NCBI GenBank assembly: GCA_013697725.1
Contig: JACCWI010000023.1
Span: 24,690 to 88,689, forward strand
Reading direction: 5' to 3'
Origin: Tatlockia sp.
GTDB taxonomy: Bacteria; Pseudomonadota; Gammaproteobacteria; Legionellales; Legionellaceae
Length of the DNA stretch: 64,000 bases
Shown: positions 8,275 through 17,000 of the stretch, piece by piece
Layout: every line of letters begins with the position of its first letter
Position numbering within the stretch: the first letter of the stretch is position 1
Position numbers and translations under genes: made by a program
The notes under the pieces: model-generated
Databases searched by the model: none
What the model saw: only the letters and a program-made list of their open reading frames with translations
What the model was told of the DNA's origin: nothing

Positions 8275-9591
8275 ATGAATCATAAAGTAGGTTTTGTAAG
8301 TTTAGGCTGCCCTAAGGCACTGGTTGATTCAGAACGAATTATTACCCAATTACGCGCACAAGGATATGAGCTAGTCTCCACCTATCAAGATGCTGGCGTT
8401 GTAGTCGTTAATACCTGTGGATTTATTGATGCTGCAGTGGCGGAGTCCCTCGAAACAATCAAAGAAGCGATGGCAGAAAATGGCCGTGTAATCGTAACTG
8501 GTTGTTTAGGAGCTAAAGCTGACCTTATTCGCGAAGCTTGTCCCGATGTCTTGCATATTAGTGGGGCCCATGCTTATGAAGAAGTTGTTCGCGCCGTTCA
8601 TCGGCATTTACCACCTCCTATAGATCCCTTTACCCAACTAGTTCCGCCCCAGGGCATTAAATTAACTCCCCGTCATTATGCTTATCTAAAAATTTCAGAA
8701 GGCTGCAATCAGAAATGCACTTTTTGCATAATCCCGACCATGCGTGGCAAGCTACAAAGCTATCCGCTAAAACAAGTCCTCACTGAGGCAAAGCATCTTA
8801 AAGATGCAGGAGTGCAAGAATTATTAGTTATCTCACAAGATACCAGTGCCTATGGAATAGATACTCGTTATCAACCCGTAGAATGGCAGGGTAAAACTGT
8901 CAAAACCCAGTTTTATGATCTATGCGAGCAATTAGGTGAGCTTGGTATTTGGGTTCGCCTGCACTATGTTTACCCCTATCCTCATGTTGATGACATCATT
9001 CCTTTAATGCGAGATGGCCTTATTTTACCCTATCTGGATATTCCTTTACAGCATGCGAGTACAAGGGTTTTAAAGGCAATGAAGCGTCCGGCCTCCAGTG
9101 AAAATACACTTGCTCGTATCCATAAGTGGCGAGATCTTTGTCCTGATATCACGCTGCGCTCGACTTTTATAGTTGGCTTTCCCGGAGAAACGGAGGATGA
9201 ATTTGTAGAGCTACTGGATTTTCTACAAGAAGCCCGTCTCGATCGCGTAGGCTGTTTTCAGTATTCCCCTGTTAATGGGGCCAAGGCGAATGAGTTGGTC
9301 AATCCGGTACCCGAAGCGATTAAGGAAGAGCGTTACCATCGCTTTATGCAAGTTCAAGCAAAAATTAGCCGAGACAAATTGGCGCAAAAGATTGGATCAA
9401 GACAAATGGTTTTGGTTGATGAAATCAATCATGAACAGATTGTCGCTCGCTCAAAAAGTGACGCACCTGAAATCGATGGCCTGGTCTTTCTTCCGCCCAC
9501 AGAAAATATTAAAGTTGGCGAGCGCATTGAAGTGACTATTACCGATAGTGATGATTATGATCTTTATGCGGAGCTGAGTTCAAGTTTATAA
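8275..9591 (+). CDS. rimO: Ribosomal protein S12 methylthiotransferase RimO
   Basis: A 438-residue radical SAM methylthiotransferase of normal length. The N-terminal UPF0004 domain contributes cluster cysteines in [22 protein letters not shown] and [10 protein letters not shown]. The radical SAM motif is [14 protein letters not shown]. The TIM-barrel signature [13 protein letters not shown] follows, then a C-terminal TRAM domain (VLVDEIN ... [17 protein letters not shown]). RimO adds a methylthio group to the conserved Asp of ribosomal protein S12. The CPKALVDSE and DDYDL patterns favour RimO over the tRNA enzyme MiaB. Confidence 0.96.
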   Translation: MNHKVGFVSLGCPKALVDSERIITQLRAQGYELVSTYQDAGVVVVNTCGFIDAAVAESLETIKEAMAENGRVIVTGCLGAKADLIREACPDVLHISGAHAYEEVVRAVHRHLPPPIDPFTQLVPPQGIKLTPRHYAYLKISEGCNQKCTFCIIPTMRGKLQSYPLKQVLTEAKHLKDAGVQELLVISQDTSAYGIDTRYQPVEWQGKTVKTQFYDLCEQLGELGIWVRLHYVYPYPHVDDIIPLMRDGLILPYLDIPLQHASTRVLKAMKRPASSENTLARIHKWRDLCPDITLRSTFIVGFPGETEDEFVELLDFLQEARLDRVGCFQYSPVNGAKANELVNPVPEAIKEERYHRFMQVQAKISRDKLAQKIGSRQMVLVDEINHEQIVARSKSDAPEIDGLVFLPPTENIKVGERIEVTITDSDDYDLYAELSSSL

Positions 9592-10092
9592 GTGGGGTAA
9601 ACACCCATGGCATTCGGTTAAGCACATGCCACCTTAATGTCGCTGCTACTTTTCCATTTATTAATTGGCTTTTCAAATTGTCTGGGTGAGTGGTTCCTAG
9701 GTCTAATTTTTTGACGGGCTTGCGAAGTATTATGAAGTATATAGCTTATGAAGCCAAAATCTTCATCGCCAATTAGACCCATTAATTGTGCCAAGCTTCC
9801 ACTAACCAGCAGCAAACAATTTTTAATATTTCAGGAAGGCTTTTCTGTATTTGATGACGATTTAGCCAGTCTGCATAGGGATTTAGCCCTATTAATAGGC
9901 TATGAAGATATTACTTTGCCATGCAAATGAGGTGATACCTGGTGAATTAAGAACATTAAAAACAACAGAAAAGACTTTATCCGGTTGGCCGTTCCAGTGC
10001 TTCCCAAGCCTATATAAAAGCTAAGTTGTTTAAATATTGACAATAATGGTCTATCTATGTAGAATAAATTTTTAATTTTTTCGAGAGTTTTA
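9592..10092. other. 501-base intergenic stretch with no supported gene
   Basis: Open frames of about 60 residues exist on both strands, but they overlap antisense, lack good ribosome binding sites and show no family motif. The stretch may be a decayed gene: the plus-strand frame ending at 9930 reads naturally (FLIFQEGFSVFDDDLASLHR) but is not recognised. The AT-rich last 90 bases probably hold the promoter of the ankyrin gene at 10093. Confidence 0.5.
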
Positions 10093-10440
10093 ATGGAATT
10101 TTTAGATGTTATTAATGGTAACCAACCTATAAAAATTAGAGCCTACATCCATGATCATTATGGCCAATTAAAAAATAATATAGATTTACTGTGTAAAGGT
10201 TATGAACTAGTTAAAGAAAGATACAATATGGAGGCAATTGAGATATTTCATAATTATTTCCCTACATTGGGTTTTTTAAATGTTATTAAGGGTAACCGAC
10301 CTATAGAAATTAGAGCCTATATCCATGAACATCATGACCTATTAATTAATCATATGGAATTACTGTGTAAAAGTTATGCACTAGTTAAAGAAAGATACAA
10401 TATGGAAGCAATTGAGATATTTCTTAATTATTTCCCTACA
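10093..10440 (+). repeat. Tandem 174-bp intragenic duplication
   Basis: Bases 10093-10266 and 10267-10440 are two consecutive copies with an exact offset of 174 bases (58 codons). Long stretches are identical at DNA level, for example AAAGAAAGATACAATATGGA in both. The high nucleotide identity, including silent positions, points to a recent in-frame duplication. Confidence 0.9.
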
Positions 10441-11484
10441 CGATTTAAATTAAGCAAAAGTGAAACCCTTAGATTTGCCCTTGCTCGCCCTGAATGGAAA
10501 AATCCTGAAGAATTGCTTAGCCAAGAAAGTTTTTTTTATCAGGGAATACTATTTGATTTAATCAGTTATGGTGGAAGTTCAGAACTAGTAGCTCTTCTTC
10601 TTAGCAAGCATACCCCGGTTAGAGTCCAACAGATGTTGGATTACCAACCTCACAATACAATCCTTATATACGGGACTCCTCTTCATTTAGCCGCCGATAT
10701 GGGTGATTATAAAATTGTAGAGCTTTTGGTAAAAGAAAAAATGGTTAATATCAATGCCAAAAATGCAAACAATCATACCGCCTTGAGTTTGATTACTAGC
10801 ATCCTGAACCCAGGTTTTGTCTATGATGAGGATTACCTTAGCTCAACCAAAAAAGAGAATTATAAAAAAATATGTAATTTGTTGCGCTCAATACCTGGCA
10901 TTGAATTACCTATTAAACTTGTGGAAAAACCAAAGCCACGAGTAGTAATTGAAAAAGCAAAACCTGATATTGTAAAAGATGCTGCTGTTGTAATATCTCA
11001 AAACCCAGCCTTTAGTGTGATTACTCCAGAGCCAAAAATTGTAGAGCCCTCCTTTAAAGAAAATCAATTTGACAGTAAGGTTGATAAAAATGCTCTAGAG
11101 GCCACAGGTAACCAGTTTACTGGGGAATCAAACGACACCGAAAGATTATTTAAAATGAAACAAGTGGGAGAACTACCTCCTACTAAAATAGGCTTAACTA
11201 ATCAGGTATTAGAGGAAGTTGAAAAAACAAATGAGCCATTTGATATTAGTATGCTGGTATTAGATGCATTTATAACAGCTCTAGGAATCACTGCCGTAGT
11301 CCTTGCGTTTACCGTATTGAATGCTGCAACCTTTGGTGGTGCAGGTGTTTTTATTTTAGCAGGTATTGGTACAGGAGTAGCCCTTCTGGGATTGGGATTC
11401 TTTGGTAAGCATGCTTATGAAGGATATAAAGGGTTACAATGTTCTGATGAAGAACCCTCTGCTGATAAGAACTTTTTACCCTAA
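10093..11484 (+). CDS. Ankyrin-repeat protein with C-terminal membrane hairpin, candidate effector
   Basis: A 463-residue protein in three parts. Residues 1-116 are two copies of a 58-residue unit (FLDVINGNQPIKIRAYIHDH and FLNVIKGNRPIEIRAYIHEH). Residues about 150-245 contain ankyrin repeats, including GTPLHLAADMGDYKIVELLV and NINAKNANNHTALSLI. After a Lys/Pro-rich linker, a long hydrophobic stretch at about 390-445 (LDAFITALGITAVVLAF, then GVFILAGIGTGVALLGLGFF) forms two predicted membrane segments. Ankyrin plus membrane anchor is common in Dot/Icm substrates that sit on the host vacuole; this role is inferred. The end (EEPSADKNFLP) is acidic and polar, as in many such substrates. Confidence 0.7.
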   Translation: MEFLDVINGNQPIKIRAYIHDHYGQLKNNIDLLCKGYELVKERYNMEAIEIFHNYFPTLGFLNVIKGNRPIEIRAYIHEHHDLLINHMELLCKSYALVKERYNMEAIEIFLNYFPTRFKLSKSETLRFALARPEWKNPEELLSQESFFYQGILFDLISYGGSSELVALLLSKHTPVRVQQMLDYQPHNTILIYGTPLHLAADMGDYKIVELLVKEKMVNINAKNANNHTALSLITSILNPGFVYDEDYLSSTKKENYKKICNLLRSIPGIELPIKLVEKPKPRVVIEKAKPDIVKDAAVVISQNPAFSVITPEPKIVEPSFKENQFDSKVDKNALEATGNQFTGESNDTERLFKMKQVGELPPTKIGLTNQVLEEVEKTNEPFDISMLVLDAFITALGITAVVLAFTVLNAATFGGAGVFILAGIGTGVALLGLGFFGKHAYEGYKGLQCSDEEPSADKNFLP

Positions 11485-11596
11485 GCTTGTTTGAGAACAA
11501 TTTTATCATTAGCCAGGTTCTAACGGTTTTAGAGCCTGTCTGTTTAGTTAGAGTTGGTGCTCTGAAAGCTTGGAATGAGGATTTTAAACAATTAAA

Positions 11597-11617
11597 AACC
11601 GCGGACAAGCCGCGGTT
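11597..11617 (-). terminator. Hairpin terminator of the PRC-barrel gene
   Basis: AACCGCGG and CCGCGGTT form a perfect 8-bp stem with a five-base loop. On the minus strand it is followed by a short T run (TTTTTAATTG). It lies 12 bases past the end of the PRC-barrel gene and fits a rho-independent terminator. The convergent ankyrin gene ends upstream at 11484. Confidence 0.8.
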
Positions 11618-11628
11618 AGGTAGATAGA

Positions 11629-11982
11629 TTAGTGTCTATCACGGGATGGACCATAATAATCGTTAAGCTTGCGGGTCCAGCCAGAAGAGCTCATATCAGG
11701 CCAATGATCTTTGTCAAAGCCAGGAGAGTTTTTCAGTTTTTCTTTATCCATTGAGATTACGAATGTTTCTGTACGGGGATTATAGTCAAAAATATGCCAA
11801 GGCAAAGCAAATAATTTATCACCCATGCCTAAAAATCCGCCAAAGGAAAGAACTACGTAAGACACTTTTCCAGATAATTTATCTAACATAAGTGCTTCGA
11901 TTTTCCCTAAATTTTCACCTTCAGGATTTTCAACTTTTACCCCAATGATGTCTTCGCTACTAACAATATTGTGATGTTCCAT
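11629..11982 (-). CDS. PRC-barrel domain protein
   Basis: A 117-residue soluble protein with one PRC-barrel domain: SSEDIIGVKVENPEGENLGK, IEALMLDKLSGKVSYVVLSF, GDKLFALPWHIFDY. PRC-barrel proteins are small beta-barrel modules related to the photosynthetic reaction centre H subunit and to RimM. Stand-alone versions are often stress-induced and of unknown role. The C-terminal tail (NDYYGPSRDRH) is polar. TAAAAGGAGAAAAT precedes the ATG and is a strong ribosome binding site. The gene is monocistronic with its own terminator. Confidence 0.85.
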   Translation of the reverse strand: MEHHNIVSSEDIIGVKVENPEGENLGKIEALMLDKLSGKVSYVVLSFGGFLGMGDKLFALPWHIFDYNPRTETFVISMDKEKLKNSPGFDKDHWPDMSSSGWTRKLNDYYGPSRDRH

Positions 11983-12232
11983 TATTTTCTCCTTTTATCC
12001 TGTGATTTATAAAAATTAAAATCGCCAGAATTCATCAATAATTACTCTTAGCCTAATAATTTTAGCACATTTTGATCGATTTATAACCAATGATGAGCAT
12101 TTTGTCGTAGATGAAAGATTCTTAAATCCAGGTAACTTAATGATTAGACTAGGAATAAGATTCCTCATTTCAGTATTTTGCGCCCTATTAAAACACTTTA
12201 TCTTTGATCCAGGATCTAAATTCAGCTGCTCC

Positions 12233-12261
12233 TTGATTTAAAATATCCACCCTTTTATGAT
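12233..12261 (+). promoter_or_regulatory. Predicted sigma-70 promoter for the diiron-acyltransferase fusion gene
   Basis: TTGATT at 12233-12238 and TATGAT at 12256-12261 are separated by exactly 17 bases, and the -10 ends 27 bases before the ATG at 12289. The rest of the 306-base gap (11983-12288) is AT-rich and shows no gene. Confidence 0.5.
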
Positions 12262-12288
12262 TCCCATAATTCAGCCAGGGATATTAAA

Positions 12289-14094
12289 ATGACCGATTTA
12301 AATGCTTTGCTAAAACCTGAATGGTCAGTGCAAAAAGATATTGCCGAATTGTGGAATAAAATTAATCTAGAGGAACAAGCGAGTATTACAGTTCGACTGG
12401 CGGTTTTATTCAAAAATGGTCTGCCTTTTGAGCTTAAACATGACAAAATTATATACATTCATATCTTTTTAGCACTCGCTCAAATCGATATTATCGCTTG
12501 TCAAATACCATTGAAATTTCAATCAAAAATTGCTTCACCGGAATTTGAGAAACGCCTACGAGCTCAGCTTCTCGATGAAATTTTTCATGTGATGTTGTCG
12601 ATTAAAATTGTTTATCTTTTAACAAATCCCTACAGCTCTCCACCGGAATTAAACGACAGTACTAATAAATTTTGTGAATTTATCAGAAAAGAGGATTGTC
12701 CTAAAGTAGCCATAATTTTTTTAAATTTGATTACAGAAGCAATCGCCGAAGAGTTAGTTAAAAGTTTTCATTGCGCTAACTTGGCCAATGAAGTCTTTGA
12801 TTTAATCTTAGAAGATGAACGTCGACATATCTCTGATGCTGAACTGTATTTTACTTTAGGACTTCCAGATAAAGAAATAATGAAACAAAAATTAAACGAC
12901 TTTGAAGAACACCTATTTACAAGCCTTATTTTTCAATACAATACCGGCATGGCTCTTCTAAGAGTTTTAGGCTTTGCAGAGATGCAGAATCTAGTGAGCA
13001 AAATTGACCAGAAATACCGTAATCAATTAAAAAAACTAAACCTGGTTGCCGGTAAAAAATGGACCTCATTTATGCTTTTTTTTGCAAAAGCGCAGCAAGG
13101 TTTTCAAACCGAGATTTTAGTCGAATGCCCAATGTCGCCCTTACGTCAACTTTCGATGACGCATTGGTCAAAGCCGAACGATCCCACCATGGTGGGACAA
13201 TTTAATCTGGACATTAGTTGCCTTGAATTTTTTGAAAAAAAATATCCGCCAATGAGCTTAACAACGCTGCTGTTGCAAGCGGTAAGTTTAGTATTAGACG
13301 AATATCCTGAGTATTCCCTGTTTCTTTCTGACCAAAAACTATTTCAACGTACCCAGGCAAATACTTGCCTCGTGGTCAAGTTGCCTGGTTGTGGGGATCA
13401 TTTGGGCGTTATTTCTTTTCAAGATTGCCATAAAATCTCTGTAGATGAGCTGACCCTAAGAATTCGCCAAATTGTAACCATGATGATTTTTTGTTACAAA
13501 AAAAGAGAGAAAATCGAACTTCAATACCCCCATCTTAAAGCGATTCAAGCCAATCTCTTGGCGGAAATGAGCAATGAGCTATTCCGTCCGATTCTTCCCG
13601 TAGTTCCCGGTGTTTCAGTTAGTAATATTGGACATTTTGGTTATAGTCAATCAAAGTCGCCCTTATTTGCTAATGAGGCTGCCAAAATCACCGTGATGAC
13701 CGTCCAGAAAACTCCAGTTTGGTGTCACAGAACAAAGACTTTTGAGCCACGGGATTTACTACCTGTCTCAGTAAGCACGGATCATCGTATTTTTGGTGGC
13801 AACATGCCTTTGCCAAAATTGCTGGATAAGGCTTTTCAGACTGTCTTTATAAAAATGCAAGATGAGCAAAAGGCAATAGATGCAGATTTTAGACTGCCTA
13901 AAGAACCGTCTATTAAATCAAAATTAAACAATAAATTGCTAATGAAAAAGTTTGATGAATTGCTGACAGATAATTTGCAATTAGGCTATTTAATGTTGAT
14001 TTGCTTACAAACGATGTGGCCGGATAATTTAGCACTTGATAAAATTTTTAGTTCCTTAAATACAGAAACTCTCAGAGAAACTTTAGAATTATAA
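12289..14094 (+). CDS. Ferritin-like diiron domain fused to a 2-oxoacid dehydrogenase E2-type acyltransferase domain
   Basis: A 601-residue protein with an unusual architecture. Residues about 50-240 are helical with a diiron-type pattern: Glu97 and His100 in LLDEIFHVML, Glu150/Glu154 in ITEAIAEELV, and Glu177 and His180 in LEDERRHISDAELYF. These two ExxH pairs plus extra Glu residues are what four-helix ferritin-like oxygenases use to hold two irons. Residues about 275-525 resemble the E2/chloramphenicol-acetyltransferase catalytic fold: PGVSVSNIGHFGYS, then PVSVSTDHRIFGGN with His499. The usual HxxxDG has Gly503 in place of Asp. Lipoyl and E3-binding domains are absent. The rest is helical. 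The reaction is unknown; both domain calls rest on motifs only. The 3' end overlaps the convergent kinase/cyclase gene by six bases. Confidence 0.65.
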   Translation: MTDLNALLKPEWSVQKDIAELWNKINLEEQASITVRLAVLFKNGLPFELKHDKIIYIHIFLALAQIDIIACQIPLKFQSKIASPEFEKRLRAQLLDEIFHVMLSIKIVYLLTNPYSSPPELNDSTNKFCEFIRKEDCPKVAIIFLNLITEAIAEELVKSFHCANLANEVFDLILEDERRHISDAELYFTLGLPDKEIMKQKLNDFEEHLFTSLIFQYNTGMALLRVLGFAEMQNLVSKIDQKYRNQLKKLNLVAGKKWTSFMLFFAKAQQGFQTEILVECPMSPLRQLSMTHWSKPNDPTMVGQFNLDISCLEFFEKKYPPMSLTTLLLQAVSLVLDEYPEYSLFLSDQKLFQRTQANTCLVVKLPGCGDHLGVISFQDCHKISVDELTLRIRQIVTMMIFCYKKREKIELQYPHLKAIQANLLAEMSNELFRPILPVVPGVSVSNIGHFGYSQSKSPLFANEAAKITVMTVQKTPVWCHRTKTFEPRDLLPVSVSTDHRIFGGNMPLPKLLDKAFQTVFIKMQDEQKAIDADFRLPKEPSIKSKLNNKLLMKKFDELLTDNLQLGYLMLICLQTMWPDNLALDKIFSSLNTETLRETLEL

Positions 14095-17000
14095 TTTACC
14101 TAACTTATATAATTTTAGTGACTTGGTTTTTCCTCTCACTATAACCTGCTCTTCAATCACTTTCATTGGATAGCGAGAAGGATTCTTTAGATTTTCACGG
14201 GTTGCATCAGTTATTAAAATATTAGTTTTATATTTTTTTGTAAGATATTGTACTCGCGAGGCAATATTCACTGCATCCGAAATTACTGTGGCATTCATAC
14301 GAAGAACCTCGCCTATTGTACCTAACATAACGGAGCCTGTATTTATTCCAATGCCTATAGCAATTGTTTGCCCCTTTTTAATCATTTGCTTATTATATTT
14401 AGCCAAGGAATCCAGCATTTCTAAAGCACATTGTACGGCATCATCAGCGCAAACCGGATAAATCGCCATGATTGCATCGCCAATATATTTATCAACAAAG
14501 CCGTTATATTTGCGAATTATAGGGCTCATAATAGAAAGATAATCATTAACAAAATCGAAATTTTGCTGTGGCGTGAGCGTTTCTGAAAGATGAGTAAAAT
14601 TGCGAATATCAACAAACATGACTGTCATGACCTTTTGAATATGATCACCAAGTTTGACCTCAACAATATCTTTTTTATTCAGTAGATTAAGAATGTCATG
14701 CGGAACGAAGCTTTCATATGCCTGATTTAGTTTTACCAGTTCCTTATTTAATTCGTTGGTTTGACTAAAAAGTTTGGCGTTATCAATGCAAATTGCAATT
14801 TGAGATGACAAAAGGTATAGGAAATCTTGTTGTTTTTTTGTAAAAACACCCTCCGCCAGATTATTTTCCATATAAATAATTCCTGAGCAAATTCCCTTAT
14901 TTAACAGGGGGATACAACAAACTGATTTTAGTTTATTTGTCTTAATATAGTTATCAGTTAAAAATTGAGTAGAATTAACTGCATTATCAAAACGCAGTGT
15001 TTCTTTTGTATTGGCCACATAGTTTATAAGTGAAATGGGTAAAAGGTTGTCATGCATTTCCCGCGACTCTAAAACTTTCGTTTTTTTAGAGCCTATAGAG
15101 CCCTCTGCCTCAATAAAATATTGATTGTTTTGATTAAGTAAAAGATAAGATTTTTCAGCGCCAGCACTTTCCATAATAAAATGCATGAGCTGTTGCAAAA
15201 CGTCTTTTAAGTCAAGACTAGATGAAATTCTCTGAGAAAATTTGAGTAAGGTTTGAATTTGTAAGCTCTGAGAGCCATCTTTAAAATTTCTTGAAAAGCT
15301 CTCAGTTTCAGCCAAATGCAAGTCAGAGTTCGAGCTTAAATGATAATGCGTATCCAGCTGAGCCACTTTAGCTGTTGCACCCCATAAAAGGTAGCAATAA
15401 CGAGCGCCTTCCATATACCATTGTGCCACCGCAGATTGTCCACGATCATAGTTAAATTGAGCCGCTGATTCTCTGATGACGGCTTCATCATTTAAAAATC
15501 CATTAATTTTGGCGCTCTTAAGCGCTTTTTCATAGAGTAGTGCTGCTTTTTCAGGTTTGTTGCTCACTACGGCTTCCCATTCAGCAGCCAAAAGTTCATA
15601 TTTTTGTAAATGATTACCCGGTGCAAATTTAGACCATTTTCGCATTAAGGCTAAGTTTCTTTTTAAAACCTTACGAATTTTAACTTTAGAACCCCATTTG
15701 GCTGATTTGTAGATTTTGAAATGGATTAGCGCAATATAGAAGTGATAGGTTGGGACAATGAAGGTGCCCAAAGCATCTTTTTCAGAGATACTAGATTTGT
15801 CTAAGCTTTCGTAGGCAGATTGATAGTCTTCGTTCTGATAGTACTGAATTAATTTAAATAAAAAAGAGACAAAAAGAATCGTTTTGTCTTTTTGATTGAT
15901 TAAAAAATCTACGGTTGTTGATTTAGGTGAAACTGTTGTACTGTTATCTTGTTCTATAAATTGAGAAATTTTTTGACCGTAGAAATCAAGTAAATTAAAA
16001 AATTTGAAATTTTTAAAATCAACAAAACTTTGAGCTCTTAACTTATATTCATTAATACTCAATAAAAGCTCAGGTAATTTATAACCGGCTAAAAACATAT
16101 AAATTACAGCAGGCATAATACTATAGGCAGCATAATCCGGCGTACCTAACTCAAAGCAGCGTGCAAAATGTTTTACCAAGGTTGAAATAGATTCCTGAAC
16201 TGGCGCTTTCCAGTGCATGATGAAGCTCGCGTTAGCACATACGGTTTCAGCTTCGGAACGAGCAATTGCTCCTGGGCGATGATTAATGAGGTCAAGAGAG
16301 AGTTTGCCAAGTTGATAACCAAGTTCATAATTTCCCAAAAAACCGCTTTGTATGGTCCCATAAGCCGCATAGCTACTATAGGCTTCTTTAGTATTGCCAT
16401 ATTGCAAACAAAGGGTAACCATTTTACAGACAACCAATGCGAACAGATTGGAATTAAAACGATAGCAAGCAGGAACTAATATTCGCAGTAAACTTATTTT
16501 TGCAACCTGCAATTCATTGCTCATCTCAGGAAGATCAATAAGACTAGCTATTGGTTTAAACATAGTTAGGCGCTTAATGTTTAGCATAGCGCTAATGATG
16601 TGCAGTGGATTTATTCGTGTTGGAAATTCAACACCTAGCTTAGCTAAAACCAGTTTACCGATGTCAATAGTCAAGCCATATTTTCCTTGACCGGCATAGG
16701 CTAGTAACTGACTTTTTCTAATCTTTATCTCATCAAGAATGTTATTAGCATGAGTTAAGGCTATCTCAACATAATACTCCATATCTTTAAAACGAGAGCC
16801 AAGATAGGCATTTTCTGTGGCTTCAACATAAAGTTCAAACATAAATTCATAATCTGTGTGCCATGCTTTAGCATCCATCAGCCTAAGCGCATGATTTATA
16901 TAGGTTAAAGCAGAATCAGAGGCGGCAGCAGATTTTGCTTGTTTTGCAGCTAATAAATGAATATTAGCCATTTTAAACGCTAATTTACGTGGGATCCTTT

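Noticed and set aside
9618..9930. Two overlapping 60-65 codon frames on opposite strands
   Set aside because: No motif, no good ribosome binding site and mutual overlap; kept only as part of the intergenic description.
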